Assembly (NCBI GenBank): GCA_032622095.1
Contig: CP136063.1
Location: 178,167,956-178,231,955 of the forward strand
DNA length: 64,000 bases
Direction: 5' to 3'
Origin: Siphonodentalium dalli
Lineage: Eukaryota; Mollusca; Scaphopoda; Gadilida; Siphonodentaliidae
Shown one piece after another: positions 32,701-36,856 of the stretch; within the stretch, counting starts at the first letter, position 1, and each line of letters begins with the position of its first letter. Both the position numbers and the translations under genes were made by a program. Below the pieces are notes generated by a model. It was not told where the DNA came from and ran no database searches. It saw nothing but the letters and a program-made list of their open reading frames with translations.

Positions 32701-35135
32701 CCATAGCAACTTTGGAGCTCTTTATCTTAGTCATGATAGTCCGGATTTGAACGATGTTAAGAGTTTTGACCTTTCATTTCTTGTAGAGTCACGGTGGTGG
32801 CCAAGTCTGAAATTAGTGTGTCTGAAATTTTCAGAATGAGGTCCCCAGAGGGTGAATTTAGTGATGCTATCCCGCTCTCCCATCTGGGGACCTCATTCTG
32901 CTCAGGCCAATCTGCTGTGAAGTATCTATAGTCTCAAATTAATTGTTTTTAGTAACTTTTCCCTTCTGTTGAGTTTCTATATCCCCTAATTTGCAAAAGA
33001 TAAAATGCATAACCAAGGTGACTCGCATATATAAGAGATTGCACTGGCACAGGATATTTAATGCTGCACCAGCGCAGCTCTCATCATGAAAGGGTTAAAG
33101 ACATGTTATGGACTTGTTTGGGTGCGTGAAATTGATAAGTTAGTACTCATGCGTTATGCAAACCTGGGGAATATAGCATTCTACTAACATCGCCAAATAC
33201 TTGCAAAGAAATTGACCACACCACTCCATAGAAAACATCGTCTGAACTACGCTCAATGGTAAATATCGACATCTGTATTCAGGACGCAACTATCGGCGAT
33301 AAACAAACACAAATTATTTTGCCATCGAAAGTCATTGCATTTAATTAATATATCAGAATGTGTTGTCAATTTGGATTAATATTCATAAAAATAGCTACTG
33401 TGAGCAAGATTATTCTCCATTTCTATTTGATCACACTACCAGAGTGTTTCACATCACTTTAATATATTTATTCATTACAGTCAGTTGCATTCTTCAGTGC
33501 TGTAGATATAGATACATGCCTGAGGAAGGAAGTTCACCTTGAATGTCAGACACCATCAAATCCACATGGTCTCACCAAAGGATATGGAATCGAGAAGGGT
33601 GAGTTGGTTCAAAATTAAAATGTTCTCGATTGGTGCGATATTAAAAATCTTAAAATAAAGCAATATTCAGTGCTACCTTCTTTTGCAATAAGTTTAGTGA
33701 GTGAGATACTCTATTATGGTCTTTATTAATTGTTTTCTTTATTGAGTTATTTATTTTAGACCATTATTCTTTTCATTTAACATCAGATATTATCAGGAAA
33801 ATCAGCTCATAGAGCTATATTTTCAGGCCATGAAATAGTGTGACTGTCATTGCAGGATTAGGTCAGTGGGCTAGCATCACCAAATTCACTCTCTGGGGAC
33901 CTCATTCTGCTTAGGCCATATCTTCTGGGAAGTATCTATGGTCTCAAATATTAACAATGTTTTTAGTTACTTTTTCCCTTCTGTTCAGTTTCTATATCCC
34001 CAAATTTGCAGAAGATAAAATGCATAATTGAGGTGACTAATGGGTGAACATCACCAACTTCAACTGGGGAACTTTAAAGGTACACAATCCGATCAGACTG
34101 TCCCCATATCATCAAGTTACAACAACAAAAACATTTCTTCAAAATACGCTTTTGTTATCAGAATTGATTAATTGCAACAAAATAATGCTAATCGCTGTCA
34201 ATTACGGTATAACGTGTTATTTATCTGCATGTTGTTCAACGAAACATGACCGTATTATCACTTGCGTATCACAAAATTTTGCCATATTACCACTCGATTT
34301 TAGAGTTATCCATCTTCATCCTCAATTTTGTCCGAGACAATCGGTTTGAAGACTCTTTTTCTGGGCCACAAATAATTAAACATTTCGAGAAATAAAAATT
34401 TCAAAAATCGTTATCTGATCACTCTGAGCTTTGATGGGTGGGTTCCTCGACTCGAATCAAATATTTTTCACCCCCCAAGCCAAAGAAATAGTAATTGGGA
34501 GCGTTAATTCTGATTATGCATCTTTAACCTGATCTTAGATCTCCCATAGCCAAGCCTTGAAATAGTGTGTCATCAGCAGAATGAGTTTCCCAGAGGGTGA
34601 ATTTGGTGATGCTAGCCCGCTATGCAGGGTAGCATCACTAAATTCACTCTGGGGACCTCATTCTGCAAATGACAGACACTATTTCAAGGCATGCCCATAG
34701 CAGTTGAGGCCTGAGCAGAATTAAGTTCACGGAGGGTGAATTTGGTGATGCTTGCCCACTATGCGGGCTAGCATCACTAAAAATTCACCCTCTGGGTACC
34801 TCATTCTGAAAATGACAGACACACTATTTCAAGGCTTGTATATATTTTAAATTAGGTGGGATTCAACCAATAGACCATCTTTATAATTTGGGGGAAAAAT
34901 TCCTGAGAATCATATAGCTGTCGATAAACTTATTGCCTCTTTGTTAAATATGTATGTGATAGCAACCTGTACCTTGACTAACATAGCCCACCAGTGCAAG
35001 AAATGTTTCCTGAATTATATTTCTTTTGCAGGTCAGGCGATGACTATATATGACATTCTGGCCAGAACAGGTGGAAGTTTGTGCAGAGAAACAGGTCAAG
35101 CTGAAGAGAAGGTGGAGGAGAGGTCACTTTCCTAA
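1466..35135 (+). CDS. POLG: DNA polymerase gamma catalytic subunit, 3' half of the gene (15 exons)
   Basis: Family A DNA polymerase that replicates and repairs mitochondrial DNA in the matrix, normally with the POLG2 accessory subunit. Exons seen: 1466-1729, 2487-2640, 10038-10247, 10784-10873, 14369-14526, 15324-15377, 16561-16678, 18102-18237, 20579-20685, 23870-24009, 25561-25584, 30770-30884, 32151-32402, 33481-33598, 35032-35135. All junctions are AG/GT and all phases agree, giving 680 residues plus TAA. Motif A ([11 protein letters not shown]), motif B (R..K...Y...Y in [17 protein letters not shown]) and motif C (SIHDEVRY) carry the catalytic Asp, nucleotide-binding and metal-binding residues known in POLG. 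The presequence and exonuclease domain lie outside the window to the left. The gene ends convergently with PAM. Exon numbers used below count only visible exons. Confidence 0.97.
1855..2265 (+). repeat. dispersed repeat, family G
   Basis: Non-coding repeat with the phrases GATAACTTTAG, GAAATTTGGTATGTG, CAAGTTCAAATT and GGGTTCCGCC, each present twice here, ending near GATGCTCATGTG. The same text occurs at 7960-8640, 14760-15140 and 17800-18035. Confidence 0.7.
2487..2640 (+). CDS. POLG: POLG visible exon 2 (spacer)
   Basis: Acceptor TCTCTTTCAG, donor AAG/GTTAGT. The first base completes the Arg codon from exon 1 (CG+G); the last codon is complete. It encodes a variable, acidic spacer stretch ([14 protein letters not shown] to NNHWGDGK). 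Identity is weak, so assignment rests on phase, splice sites and position. Confidence 0.8.
2700..2952 (+). mobile_element. family B MITE (TTAA-type), right end truncated
   Basis: Left end TTAACCCTTGCATGACTGGA, then two hairpins built from GCATTCTCTTATATATGCGA and its inverse, separated by a CTTGATCTTGTGAGCC spacer, then TTTAATGCTGCGCCAGTGC. The usual right end with AAAGGGTTAA is missing. Confidence 0.85.
3596..3955 (+). mobile_element. family B MITE with three hairpin units
   Basis: Flanked by TTAA on both sides (3592-3595 and 3956-3959). It has three hairpin units instead of the usual two, separated by two copies of a spacer containing CTTACAAGGTCAAG and ATATTGTTAGGC. Its ends are the two different types found in this family. 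Confidence 0.85.
4046..4135 (+). mobile_element. family B fragment
   Basis: Half hairpin (CCATAGGGAGCCTTGCATAT) followed by the right-end phrase AAATTTCAGGAAGCTCC. No TTAA survives at the left. Confidence 0.7.
4136..5013. other. intron stretch, no feature seen
   Basis: Intron between POLG visible exons 2 and 3. A short C-rich run sits at about 4500-4517. No convincing open frame, repeat ends or RNA gene seen. Confidence 0.4.
5016..5840 (+). mobile_element. pogo/Tigger-like element end with internal repeats
   Basis: Begins CAGTAAAACCTGTCTTGAGA after TA. GACCACC repeats recur near the start (about 5035-5060) and near 5755-5835, a layout typical of Tigger/pogo non-autonomous elements. An inverse terminus lies at 9625-9686. 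Whether the two ends belong to one 4.7-kb element interrupted by other insertions or to two short elements cannot be settled by eye. Confidence 0.5.
5351..5740. repeat. 73-bp inverted repeat flanking a 97-bp tandem array
   Basis: The arm 5351-5423 (ends GTCGCGGAAGGATAGAA) is repeated inverted at 5668-5740 with only a few differences. Between them a 97-bp unit starting GGCGCCCGTATA occurs at 5429, 5526 and 5623 (2.4 copies). Confidence 0.85.
6791..6807 (+). repeat. poly(G) run
   Basis: Seventeen consecutive G, inside the 6396-9303 element. Its length may be unreliable in assembly. Confidence 0.9.
6870..7260 (+). repeat. dispersed repeat, family M
   Basis: CAGGGACGTAATTATAGGGG and TTCCCAACTATACACCCC closely match text at 37818-37900 (CAGGGACGTGACTAGAGGG, TTTCCAACTGTATCCCCC). 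The overlapping open frames on both strands are therefore repeat-derived. Confidence 0.55.
7955..8640 (+). repeat. dispersed repeat, family G, with tandem internal units
   Basis: Begins with a small hairpin around CGCCCGTTTGAAAAAAACGG, then three successive units containing GATAACTTTA, CAAGTTCGAATTTGGGTTCC and GAGTTATGCCCCTTATTTGA. Related to copies at 1855, 14760 and 17800. Confidence 0.75.
8648..8838. repeat. short element with GGTTTAGACCCAG inverted ends
   Basis: GGGTTTAGACCCAG at 8648-8662 faces CTGGGTCTAAACC at 8822-8835. Flanking positions also pair imperfectly. No target duplication was identified. Confidence 0.45.
9625..9686. mobile_element. short palindromic pogo-like terminus
   Basis: CCTGTCTTGAAAGACCA pairs with GGTCTCTCAAGACATG, and the unit ends TTTACTG followed by TA. 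It matches the inverse of the 5016 end. Confidence 0.7.
10038..10247 (+). CDS. POLG: POLG visible exon 3 (spacer)
   Basis: Acceptor TACTGTTTCAG, donor CTG/GTAGGC; exactly 70 codons in phase 0. Encodes a basic, helical-looking stretch ([13 protein letters not shown] to EIKNLRSRL) preceding the [14 protein letters not shown] block. This part of POLG is poorly conserved, so assignment rests on the perfect frame join. Confidence 0.82.
10257..10463 (+). mobile_element. family E MITE copy starting 10 nt after the exon 3 donor
   Basis: AACCCTTTCTTTGCTAAATG, ATTCTCCCATCAGTTATAAA, GGAATTGTCTATTTTTCAT, then GTCAATGAATATTTAGTA. The family E left end begins only ten bases beyond the GT of the POLG exon 3 donor. 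Confidence 0.8.
10784..10873 (+). CDS. POLG: POLG visible exon 4 (start of the polymerase core)
   Basis: Acceptor TTATCATAG, donor AAG/GTACGA; 30 codons, phase 0. Encodes [20 protein letters not shown], equivalent to the GNGPYNDVDIPG...FKLPHK block of vertebrate POLG. Confidence 0.96.
11026..13937 (+). mobile_element. degenerate hAT transposon in POLG intron 4
   Basis: Inverted ends TAGAGATGGGCGGTT / AACCGCCCATCTCTA are bounded by an exact 8-bp target duplication CTGGCAGT (11018-11025 and 13938-13945), the hAT signature. A BED-finger start lies just inside the left end (11145-11255). The rest is decayed and carries other repeats, including two copies of an AAAATAAAACCCTC-type repeat (about 12965-13055 and 13760-13850). 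About 2.9 kb long. Confidence 0.9.
11145..11255 (+). pseudogene. hAT transposase N-terminus remnant (BED zinc finger)
   Basis: An ATG opens [18 protein letters not shown], continuing to a CxxC pair (KCAACNIC) and a TGG-TGA stop after 37 codons. SPVWKYF followed by C..C is the start of a BED finger as found in hAT transposases. The second half (H...H/C) and all downstream catalytic domain are missing, so it cannot support transposition. Confidence 0.75.
14088..14360 (+). mobile_element. MITE family A left arm plus a 180-bp internal segment, abutting exon 5
   Basis: Starts in TTGCCCTAAATAATGGACAG, follows the family A arm to CATCGGAAAGCTCTCAGTAA, then a segment (ATTTCCGGGGAGTGATTTTC to TTTTAAAGCTCATTTA) found again in the centre of the element at 15422-15821. 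It stops about 10 nt before the acceptor AG of POLG exon 5. Confidence 0.8.
14369..14526 (+). CDS. POLG: POLG visible exon 5
   Basis: Acceptor TTTTACCCAG, donor CA/GTGAGT. Encodes [20 protein letters not shown] and [17 protein letters not shown], matching the FAKDFLPKMEDGTLQ and LEINKMISFWRNAHKRI regions of vertebrate POLG. Ends with two bases of a Gln codon. Confidence 0.96.
14760..15145 (+). repeat. dispersed repeat, family G
   Basis: Two family G units (TCATCAAAAATACAGGCCAA; CAAGTTCAAATTTGGGTTCT), ending GTGATGCTCTTGTTCATAA. Overlapping open frames on both strands here are shadows of the repeat. Confidence 0.7.
15324..15377 (+). CDS. POLG: POLG visible exon 6 (54 nt)
   Basis: Acceptor TCAACTTGCAG, donor CG/GTAAGC. 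First base completes Gln; encodes [17 protein letters not shown] and two bases of Arg, equivalent to SSQMVVWLPRSALPRAVIR in vertebrates. Short but unambiguous by sequence and phase. Confidence 0.95.
15422..15821. mobile_element. MITE family A, long form with a central 180-bp insert
   Basis: Complete palindromic arms (CAGTAATGCCCTAGATAATC at the left, the inverse ending GCATTACTG at the right) flanked by TA. Unlike the other copies, the arms are separated by about 180 bp matching 14180-14358, upstream of exon 5. Confidence 0.9.
15930..16145 (+). repeat. copy of the 29375-30236 repeat, partial
   Basis: Shares GGTCTTCTCTGAGCGTAAAC, GGGTGTAAAGTCTGCTA and the CAGTATTATCCCTTAC end with 29640-30240. 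Preceded by a family G-like CGCCCGTTTGAAAAACT hairpin start. Confidence 0.6.
16333..16544 (+). repeat. dispersed repeat, family H, reaching the exon 7 acceptor
   Basis: TTAGCTCAACTATACAAAGT, TTTGAGCTATTGTCATGGG, then one degenerate internal unit ending GATCACCTCTAGATGGGAGC. It stops about 16 nt before exon 7, leaving only TTTTCTTTTATTCAG as non-repeat acceptor. Confidence 0.75.
16561..16678 (+). CDS. POLG: POLG visible exon 7
   Basis: Acceptor CTTTTATTCAG, donor TAT/GTGAGT. First base completes Arg; encodes [19 protein letters not shown] and TWLTASNAY, matching [28 protein letters not shown]. The conserved TRRA arginines, part of the polymerase active-site region, are present. Confidence 0.97.
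16930..17565 (+). repeat. dispersed repeat, family H, tandem internal units
   Basis: Starts TTTTAGCTCAACTTGACAAA with the hairpin partner GTCAAGTTTGAGCTATTGCC. Then about four degenerate units with AACTTCATATGGATCTT, GACCTCTGGATGGGAGCCAT and AGCAGCCATCTTGGATTT. The right end AATTTGAGCTAGTGTCAT mirrors the start. Confidence 0.8.
17695..17738 (+). repeat. poly(C) run, 44 bases
   Basis: Forty-four uninterrupted C in POLG intron 7, four bases before the exon 8-like fragment. It also generates a spurious poly-proline frame. Confidence 0.95.
17742..17798 (+). pseudogene. decayed duplicate of the start of POLG exon 8
   Basis: Reads [19 protein letters not shown] against [19 protein letters not shown] of exon 8 (18102), with no gaps and 37 of 54 aligned bases identical over the first 18 codons. 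No AG acceptor precedes it; a poly(C) run does. The copy ends where a family G repeat begins. It lies about 360 bp upstream of the real exon and would not be spliced in. Confidence 0.6.
17799..18036 (+). repeat. dispersed repeat, family G
   Basis: Starts with a hairpin around GCCCATTTAAAAAAAATGG, then GATAACTTTAGTAAATCTGA and CAAGTTCAAATTTGGGTTCT, ending GTGATGCTCTTGTTAAA. It closes 65 bp before POLG exon 8. Confidence 0.75.
18102..18237 (+). CDS. POLG: POLG visible exon 8 (motif A)
   Basis: Acceptor TTTCTTATAG, donor CATG/GTATGA. Encodes [20 protein letters not shown] then [20 protein letters not shown]. The first Asp of GADVDSQE is the catalytic metal ligand of family A motif A (human D890 by family knowledge). 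Ends with one base of Gly. Confidence 0.98.
18345..18586 (+). repeat. dispersed repeat, family C
   Basis: CCACATTTCCAGATAAATAA, then ATACCAAATTTCATTTAGTT, ending GCAGTCAATCCAGTATACTC. Related to 57870-58345 and 19473-19580; its right end joins directly onto a family H copy. Confidence 0.65.
18587..19445 (+). repeat. dispersed repeat, family H, full-length copy with about 150-bp tandem units
   Basis: Left TTTTAGCTCAACTTTACTTC, right CAAGTTGAGCTACAATGTCA, so ends are inverted (TAGCTCAACTT / AAGTTGAGCTA). The interior is several degenerate units of roughly 150 bp, each with CACACCCTACAGGCCACAT, ACTTCATATGGATCTTCA and a GCCATCTTGGATTT-like segment. Confidence 0.8.
19582..19973. mobile_element. 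family D hAT-like element, long form
   Basis: Two palindromic halves (GCAGAATGAGGTCTCCAGAG to CTCATTCTGC) flank a middle with CACCTCGATTATGCATTTTA and AAATTAGGGGATATAGAAAC. Ends approximate CAAGCCTTGAAATAG; the right end is TTCCAGGCTTG. The target duplication is no longer clear. Confidence 0.75.
20043..20259. mobile_element. MITE family A, complete palindrome
   Basis: TA-CAGTAATGCCCTAAATAA ... TTATTTAGGGCATTACTG-TA. The arms meet at CTCTCAGTGAGAGC and are nearly identical in inverse. Confidence 0.92.
20401..20589 (+). repeat. left arm of a long inverted duplication across the exon 9 acceptor
   Basis: Runs from TATGAGCCAATGTAAAT through the end of intron 8 and the first 11 bases of exon 9 (TTGTACAGCT). 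It is repeated inverted at 20791-20967. Confidence 0.92.
20579..20685 (+). CDS. POLG: POLG visible exon 9 (first part of motif B)
   Basis: Acceptor ATTTTACAG, donor AAG/GTAGAT. Completes Gly, then [20 protein letters not shown] and [15 protein letters not shown]. The Arg of NRDQAK and its Lys are the first two motif B residues (R..K...Y). The acceptor and first 11 bases are also present inverted downstream. Confidence 0.98.
20691..20794 (+). mobile_element. MITE family A, left half only
   Basis: TACAGTACTGCCATAAATAA to CATCGGAAAGCT, five bases after the exon 9 end. Exactly where the palindrome should turn back, the sequence changes to an inverted copy of the intron 8/exon 9 boundary. Confidence 0.9.
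20791..20967 (-). repeat. right arm of the inverted duplication (antisense exon 9 acceptor)
   Basis: AGCTGTACAACCTGTAAAAT onward is the reverse complement of 20401-20589, with a few substitutions and loss of about 11 bp (AAACTGTCGCT). In sense orientation it contains no splice sites. Confidence 0.92.
21950..22260 (+). repeat. dispersed repeat, family J (copy 2)
   Basis: CTTCCCGGGCTGGCTTAGAT, ATTCCGATGTGACGTCATCT, GACACGTGCAGTTAAC and ATCAGATACTAATACATATA match copy 1 in order. Confidence 0.65.
22261..23225. other. intron stretch, no gene seen
   Basis: AT-rich POLG intron 9. A T-run lies at about 22307-22323, and CGACTTATACATCGG near 22490 resembles 795-835. No exon or element ends identified. 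Confidence 0.35.
23226..23805. repeat. dispersed repeat, family I, with internal hairpin
   Basis: CCCTTAACTAACACTATATC and GATTGGGCAAAAGCCGCCAC at one end; inside, ATTATACAATGTTGTGTACA pairs with its inverse at about 23758-23780. A second copy in opposite orientation lies at 54930-55310. Open frames here on both strands are repeat-derived. Confidence 0.75.
23870..24009 (+). CDS. POLG: POLG visible exon 10 (second part of motif B)
   Basis: Acceptor ATTTTCATAG, donor ATG/GTGATA. Encodes [46 protein letters not shown]. Both motif B tyrosines (NY and IY) are present. Ends with two bases of Trp. Confidence 0.98.
24071..24376. mobile_element. family D hAT-like element, half of a long form
   Basis: AAATAGTGTGTCTGTCATCT, then a palindromic half and the internal CACCTCGATTATGCATTTTA block; stops where a family E element begins. 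Confidence 0.75.
24377..24804. mobile_element. family E element interrupted by a family D insertion
   Basis: AAGCAGACGACAGATAATAG and TTATCTGAACAATTGCCATG lie left, AAGTATTTAGTATAGAAAGG and TTAA right, of an inserted family D copy (24517-24770). Confidence 0.8.
24517..24770. mobile_element. family D hAT-like element nested in family E
   Basis: Two complete palindromes between TAAACCTTGAAATAG and CTATTTCAAGGCTTG. Flanks TCAACTAA (left) and CTCACTAA (right) look like a degraded 8-bp target duplication. Confidence 0.8.
24880..25050 (+). mobile_element. family B MITE, right part lost
   Basis: TTAA-CCCTTCCATGACTGGAGCTT followed by one complete and one broken hairpin (ending CAGTCTCCCATGG). Confidence 0.8.
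25181..25426 (+). mobile_element. family B MITE
   Basis: Starts degenerate (GACAGGAGCTTCTTGAAATT), has two hairpins, ends CATCATGAAAGTG before TTAA (25427-25430). It lies about 130 bp upstream of the POLG microexon. Confidence 0.85.
25561..25584 (+). CDS. POLG: POLG visible exon 11, 24-nt microexon
   Basis: Acceptor TTATTTTCTAG, donor GAAG/GTGAGT. TG from exon 10 plus G gives Trp, then RGKWTGG; the last AG joins T of exon 12 to give Ser. The joined text [17 protein letters not shown] aligns with [13 protein letters not shown] of vertebrate POLG. The vertebrate segment of about 50 residues between KGLRW and this point is absent. An extra unseen exon of 3n length cannot be excluded. Confidence 0.85.
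25770..25853 (+). mobile_element. family B fragment
   Basis: CTTTCATGATGGGAGCTGCG and CAGCATTAAAGATCTTGTGC then half a hairpin, cut at CCCATAG. Confidence 0.75.
26084..27418. mobile_element. 1.3-kb element with TAGTCCAAGTC inverted ends and 9-bp duplication
   Basis: About 85-bp inverted ends (TAGTCCAAGTCTTCTC, then TAGTCCGAGTTCCAGGCCC and GCATTCCTATGACACGACTT) are bounded by an exact GATTATATA duplication (26075-26083, 27419-27427). The left arm lacks about 19 bp present in the right. No transposase frame. Duplication length suggests a Mutator-like element. Confidence 0.85.
27569..27990. mobile_element. family D hAT-like element, long form with exact 8-bp duplication
   Basis: Ends CAAGCCTGCAAATATTGTG and CACACTATTTGCAGACTTG; exact duplication ACAATGAT at 27561-27568 and 27991-27998. 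The middle carries the CCACGATTGTGCATTTTAT and AAATTAGGGGATATAGAAAC block. Confidence 0.92.
28044..28922 (+). mobile_element. Helitron-like element 1
   Basis: Starts TCTATTATATATTTTGGG after an A and ends CACCTGCTAG, with a GC hairpin (GCCCGGACGAAGTCGGGT) shortly before the CTAG end: the classic Helitron 5' TC, 3' hairpin and CTRR layout. No TIR or target duplication. The interior has tandem units rich in TGACCTTGACCTT and CAAGGTCAAAT. No helicase frame, so non-autonomous. Confidence 0.85.
28923..29344 (+). mobile_element. Helitron-like element 2, joined directly to element 1
   Basis: Starts TCTATTATATATTTTGGA immediately after CTAG of element 1 and ends CAGATTAGCTAG before T, with hairpin GCCCGAACAAAGTCGGGC. 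The interior has CAAATTTGGTATGTAGGCC repeated with variations and again CCTTGACCTTG. Confidence 0.85.
29375..30236. mobile_element. element with imperfect 70-bp inverted ends
   Basis: GTTTCCTTTGACATAAAC and GGGATAATGCTTGTTTACAT at the left recur inverted at the right (AACAAGCATTATCCCTATTG ... GTTTACGTCGAAGGAAAC). No target duplication found. Confidence 0.65.
30470..30705 (+). mobile_element. family E MITE copy
   Basis: GGAATTGTCTGTTCGTCTGA, CAGCAGACGACAGATAATCC, CAATGAGTATTTAGTATTAA, ending AAAGGGTTAA. It ends 65 bp before POLG exon 12. Confidence 0.8.
30770..30884 (+). CDS. POLG: POLG visible exon 12
   Basis: Acceptor TTTCTCCGATAG, donor GGG/GTAAGT. T completes Ser; encodes [18 protein letters not shown] and [20 protein letters not shown], equivalent to [32 protein letters not shown]. 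Phase 0 end. Confidence 0.97.
31136..31325 (+). mobile_element. family B MITE, short form
   Basis: CCCTTTCACGACGGGAGCTG, one hairpin plus a lone right half (CGTATATAAGAGAATGCATT), then GTCATGAAAGGG-TTAA. The left TTAA has become TTAT. Confidence 0.85.
31355..31610 (+). repeat. dispersed repeat, family J (copy 3)
   Basis: GTACAGCATAAAATAATCTT, CAGTCATTGAATCAGG, CGTTTGTGAATTGGTTGCT and CTCTGATACTAATACAT match copy 1. Open frames on both strands are repeat-derived. Confidence 0.65.
32151..32402 (+). CDS. POLG: POLG visible exon 13 (motif C)
   Basis: Acceptor TATCCTTTACAG, donor CAG/GTATGA; 84 codons, phase 0. Encodes [60 protein letters not shown] and [11 protein letters not shown]. His-Asp-Glu of SIHDEVRY is motif C; the Asp is the second catalytic metal ligand. 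Confidence 0.99.
32474..32693. mobile_element. MITE family A, complete, with matching changes in both arms
   Basis: CAGTAATGCCCTAATTAATC and CTCCATAACCACAG on the left are mirrored exactly on the right (GTTATGGAGTCGATTAATTA). These differ from the family's CTAAATAATC and CTCCTTAACC. Confidence 0.92.
32809..33018. mobile_element. family D hAT-like element, partial, joined to a family B fragment
   Basis: TTAGTGTGTCTGAAATTTTC, one palindrome with a short arm, then the inverse internal block (TTTCTATATCCCCTAATTTG) ending at AAGGTGACTCGC, where a family B half (33019-33094) takes over. Confidence 0.7.
33019..33094 (+). mobile_element. family B fragment, right end
   Basis: TATAAGAGATTGCACTGGCA, TTTAATGCTGCACCAGCGCA, CATCATGAAAGGG-TTAA. 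Confidence 0.8.
33481..33598 (+). CDS. POLG: POLG visible exon 14
   Basis: Acceptor TATTCATTACAG, donor AAGG/GTGAGT. Encodes [39 protein letters not shown], near-identical in layout to [18 protein letters not shown]...TPSNPTG. Ends with one base of Gly. Confidence 0.98.
33828..34075. mobile_element. family D hAT-like element, partial
   Basis: CATGAAATAGTGTGACTGTC, a shortened palindrome (CACCAAATTCACTCTCTGGG), then the inverse internal block with TGCATAATTGAGGTGACTAA. Confidence 0.75.
34551..34693. mobile_element. family D hAT-like MITE with exact 8-bp duplication
   Basis: CAAGCCTTGAAATAGTGTG ... CTATTTCAAGGCATG; duplication CCCATAGC at 34543-34550 and 34694-34701. Confidence 0.92.
34702..34838. 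mobile_element. family D hAT-like sequence, right part
   Basis: GAGGCCTGAGCAGAATTAAG to CACTATTTCAAGGCTTG. A second palindrome directly adjoining the previous element, probably the remaining half of an older long-form copy into which 34551-34693 inserted. Confidence 0.75.
35032..35135 (+). CDS. POLG: POLG visible exon 15, last coding exon
   Basis: Acceptor TTTCTTTTGCAG; GT completes Gly, then [33 protein letters not shown] and TAA at 35133-35135. [10 protein letters not shown] aligns with GEALDIYQII at the C-terminus of vertebrate POLG; the tail after it is variable. Confidence 0.96.
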
Positions 35136-35835
35136 TGTTTATTTCATCTCAGTGCATGCTGCAGATTTTTTATGGAGGTGCTAAGTGTTTGAGGACATCA
35201 CTTATACCATTGAAGGATCACACCTGTGTAGTATTTCTCAGTCATTATTGAAGCCTGCTAAACTACTGAGCATGTTGCCTAAAAAAAATTTTGGCTGCTC
35301 AGAACTGAAGTTATGCCAATTCTTGCATATTCCATCATGGATTGCTTGTACACAAACAGCTGGACCCTTGGAGCTGAAATTTTTACATATGGGTAATTTG
35401 ACCCATGGAATCTTATTATATAGGTACCATTGACATCAGATGTCTTAAAAAGGCATTAATAATTAATTTAATAAAATAATTAATGATATACCCAAAATTG
35501 TTGTGATCTGGTTGGTGAAAATTGAAAGACGGGGTAAATTGACCCGATGAGATAGATAATGTTGACATCAGGCGACTTAAAGGGGCAAATATGAGCAATA
35601 AAGAGCATTCCTTGTGTATGAAAATTGGTTTTATATCTGATGACCGTTTCAGTTCTCAGTTGTTCCTAAAGATACATGTGTATATTAATAACCATCACAA
35701 AACTTTGCATCGAGTAGAACATAAATGTTTCAACATTTTCTTGTGATGATGGGTGTTTATATTCTCCAGATATTCTTTGTGATATTTGAATGGTCATGGA
35801 CATATTTGAAATAAACTAGAAAGAAGTAAATTGTA
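35136..35835 (+). other. POLG 3' untranslated region (approximate)
   Basis: No further frame after the stop. AATAAA occurs at 35597-35602 and 35810-35815; either could direct polyadenylation. The UTR contains a degenerate direct duplication: GGTAATTTGACCC...TTGACATCAGATG...CTTAAAAAGGCA (about 35393-35454) and GGTAAATTGACCC...TTGACATCAGGCG...CTTAAAGGGGCA (about 35533-35587). Confidence 0.6.
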
Positions 35836-36307
35836 AAACCACACAAGATGTTACCTTGCATGATTATCGCGTTACACATGAATAAATGTGTGGAGAATTG
35901 TTGCCCGCATTTGAATATAATTGTCTATTCATATCCAAACTTCCATTGTGTATGTATCTCATTAACACAGCCCTCTCATTTTCCCCCAGTTTAGTATAAA
36001 CTCAGGAGTGTTACTATTTTTTTTTATCAGTTTTAAATTTGTGCACCATCAGTGCAGTGCACAAACTTAAAACAGAGTGATAGTACTGCATAAATATGAG
36101 TAAAGTAGTCAGTTTCATGGTTGCAATAAAGTTCCGTATATAATTTAATTTTTTTATTGGACACATCACTGTGTATGTAAAATAGCCCATATACATCTGG
36201 CAGAATTCTCCTACTTGGTATAGATTGAAATGGTCTGTTCTTCATATGTTGTGAAGTTCTGATATTATCTCGTTCAGATATTATAGGCAGAGAAATACTC
36301 CCATTCA
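35836..36307. other. intergenic stretch, no feature seen
   Basis: AT-rich sequence downstream of POLG. Two overlapping minus-strand frames occur here but show no recognisable domain or splice context. Confidence 0.35.
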
Positions 36308-36430
36308 TCAGGTGAGTCACATCCTGAACTATTATAGTTGAATATAGACATCGCCATTTTGTGAATTCGATAAGAGGGATAATCCAAAATCATATTTCAC
36401 AAAAAATATTAAAAATCAGTGTTGCACCAT
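36308..36430 (+). repeat. partial copy of the 61990-62481 element
   Basis: CAGGTGAGTCACATCCTGAA, TTTTGTGAATTCGATAAG and GGGATAATCCAAAATCA correspond to 61990-62110. Confidence 0.7.
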
Positions 36431-36479
36431 GTCTGTTTTTGTGACATAAAAACTTGTCTCTATCCATGCGAATGATTAA

Positions 36480-36724
36480 CCTTTCCATAACTGGAGCTTC
36501 CTGAAATTCCTGTGCCAATGCATTCTCTTATATGCGAGTCTCCCATAGGGAGCCTCATATATATAAGAGAATACATTGGCCTAACAATAGTTACATTGAC
36601 CTTGTAAGCCAGTGCATTCTCTTATATGTGTGAGGCTATTCTTATTTATGTGAGGCATATATAAGAGAATGCACTGACACAGCATCTTTAATGCTGTACC
36701 AGTGCATCTTCCGTCATGAAAGGG
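36480..36724 (+). mobile_element. family B MITE
   Basis: TTAA-CCTTTCCATAACTGGAGCTT ... GTCATGAAAGGG-TTAA (36476-36479, 36725-36728), with two hairpins; the second is partly rearranged. Confidence 0.88.
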
Positions 36725-36856
36725 TTAATAAAGACTTTATTGAACTGAGTTCAGCTGCTGTATTGTTTTGTTATTTACCAGTAATTGTTTTGAAATAAAA
36801 GAATAAATTGTCTGTTTATAAAAACTTTAAAGTGATGTGAAACACTCCGGTAGGGT

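Noticed and set aside
36033-36320. 95-codon minus-strand frame downstream of POLG
   Set aside because: Partly overlaps the copy of the 61990 element; translation shows no domain.
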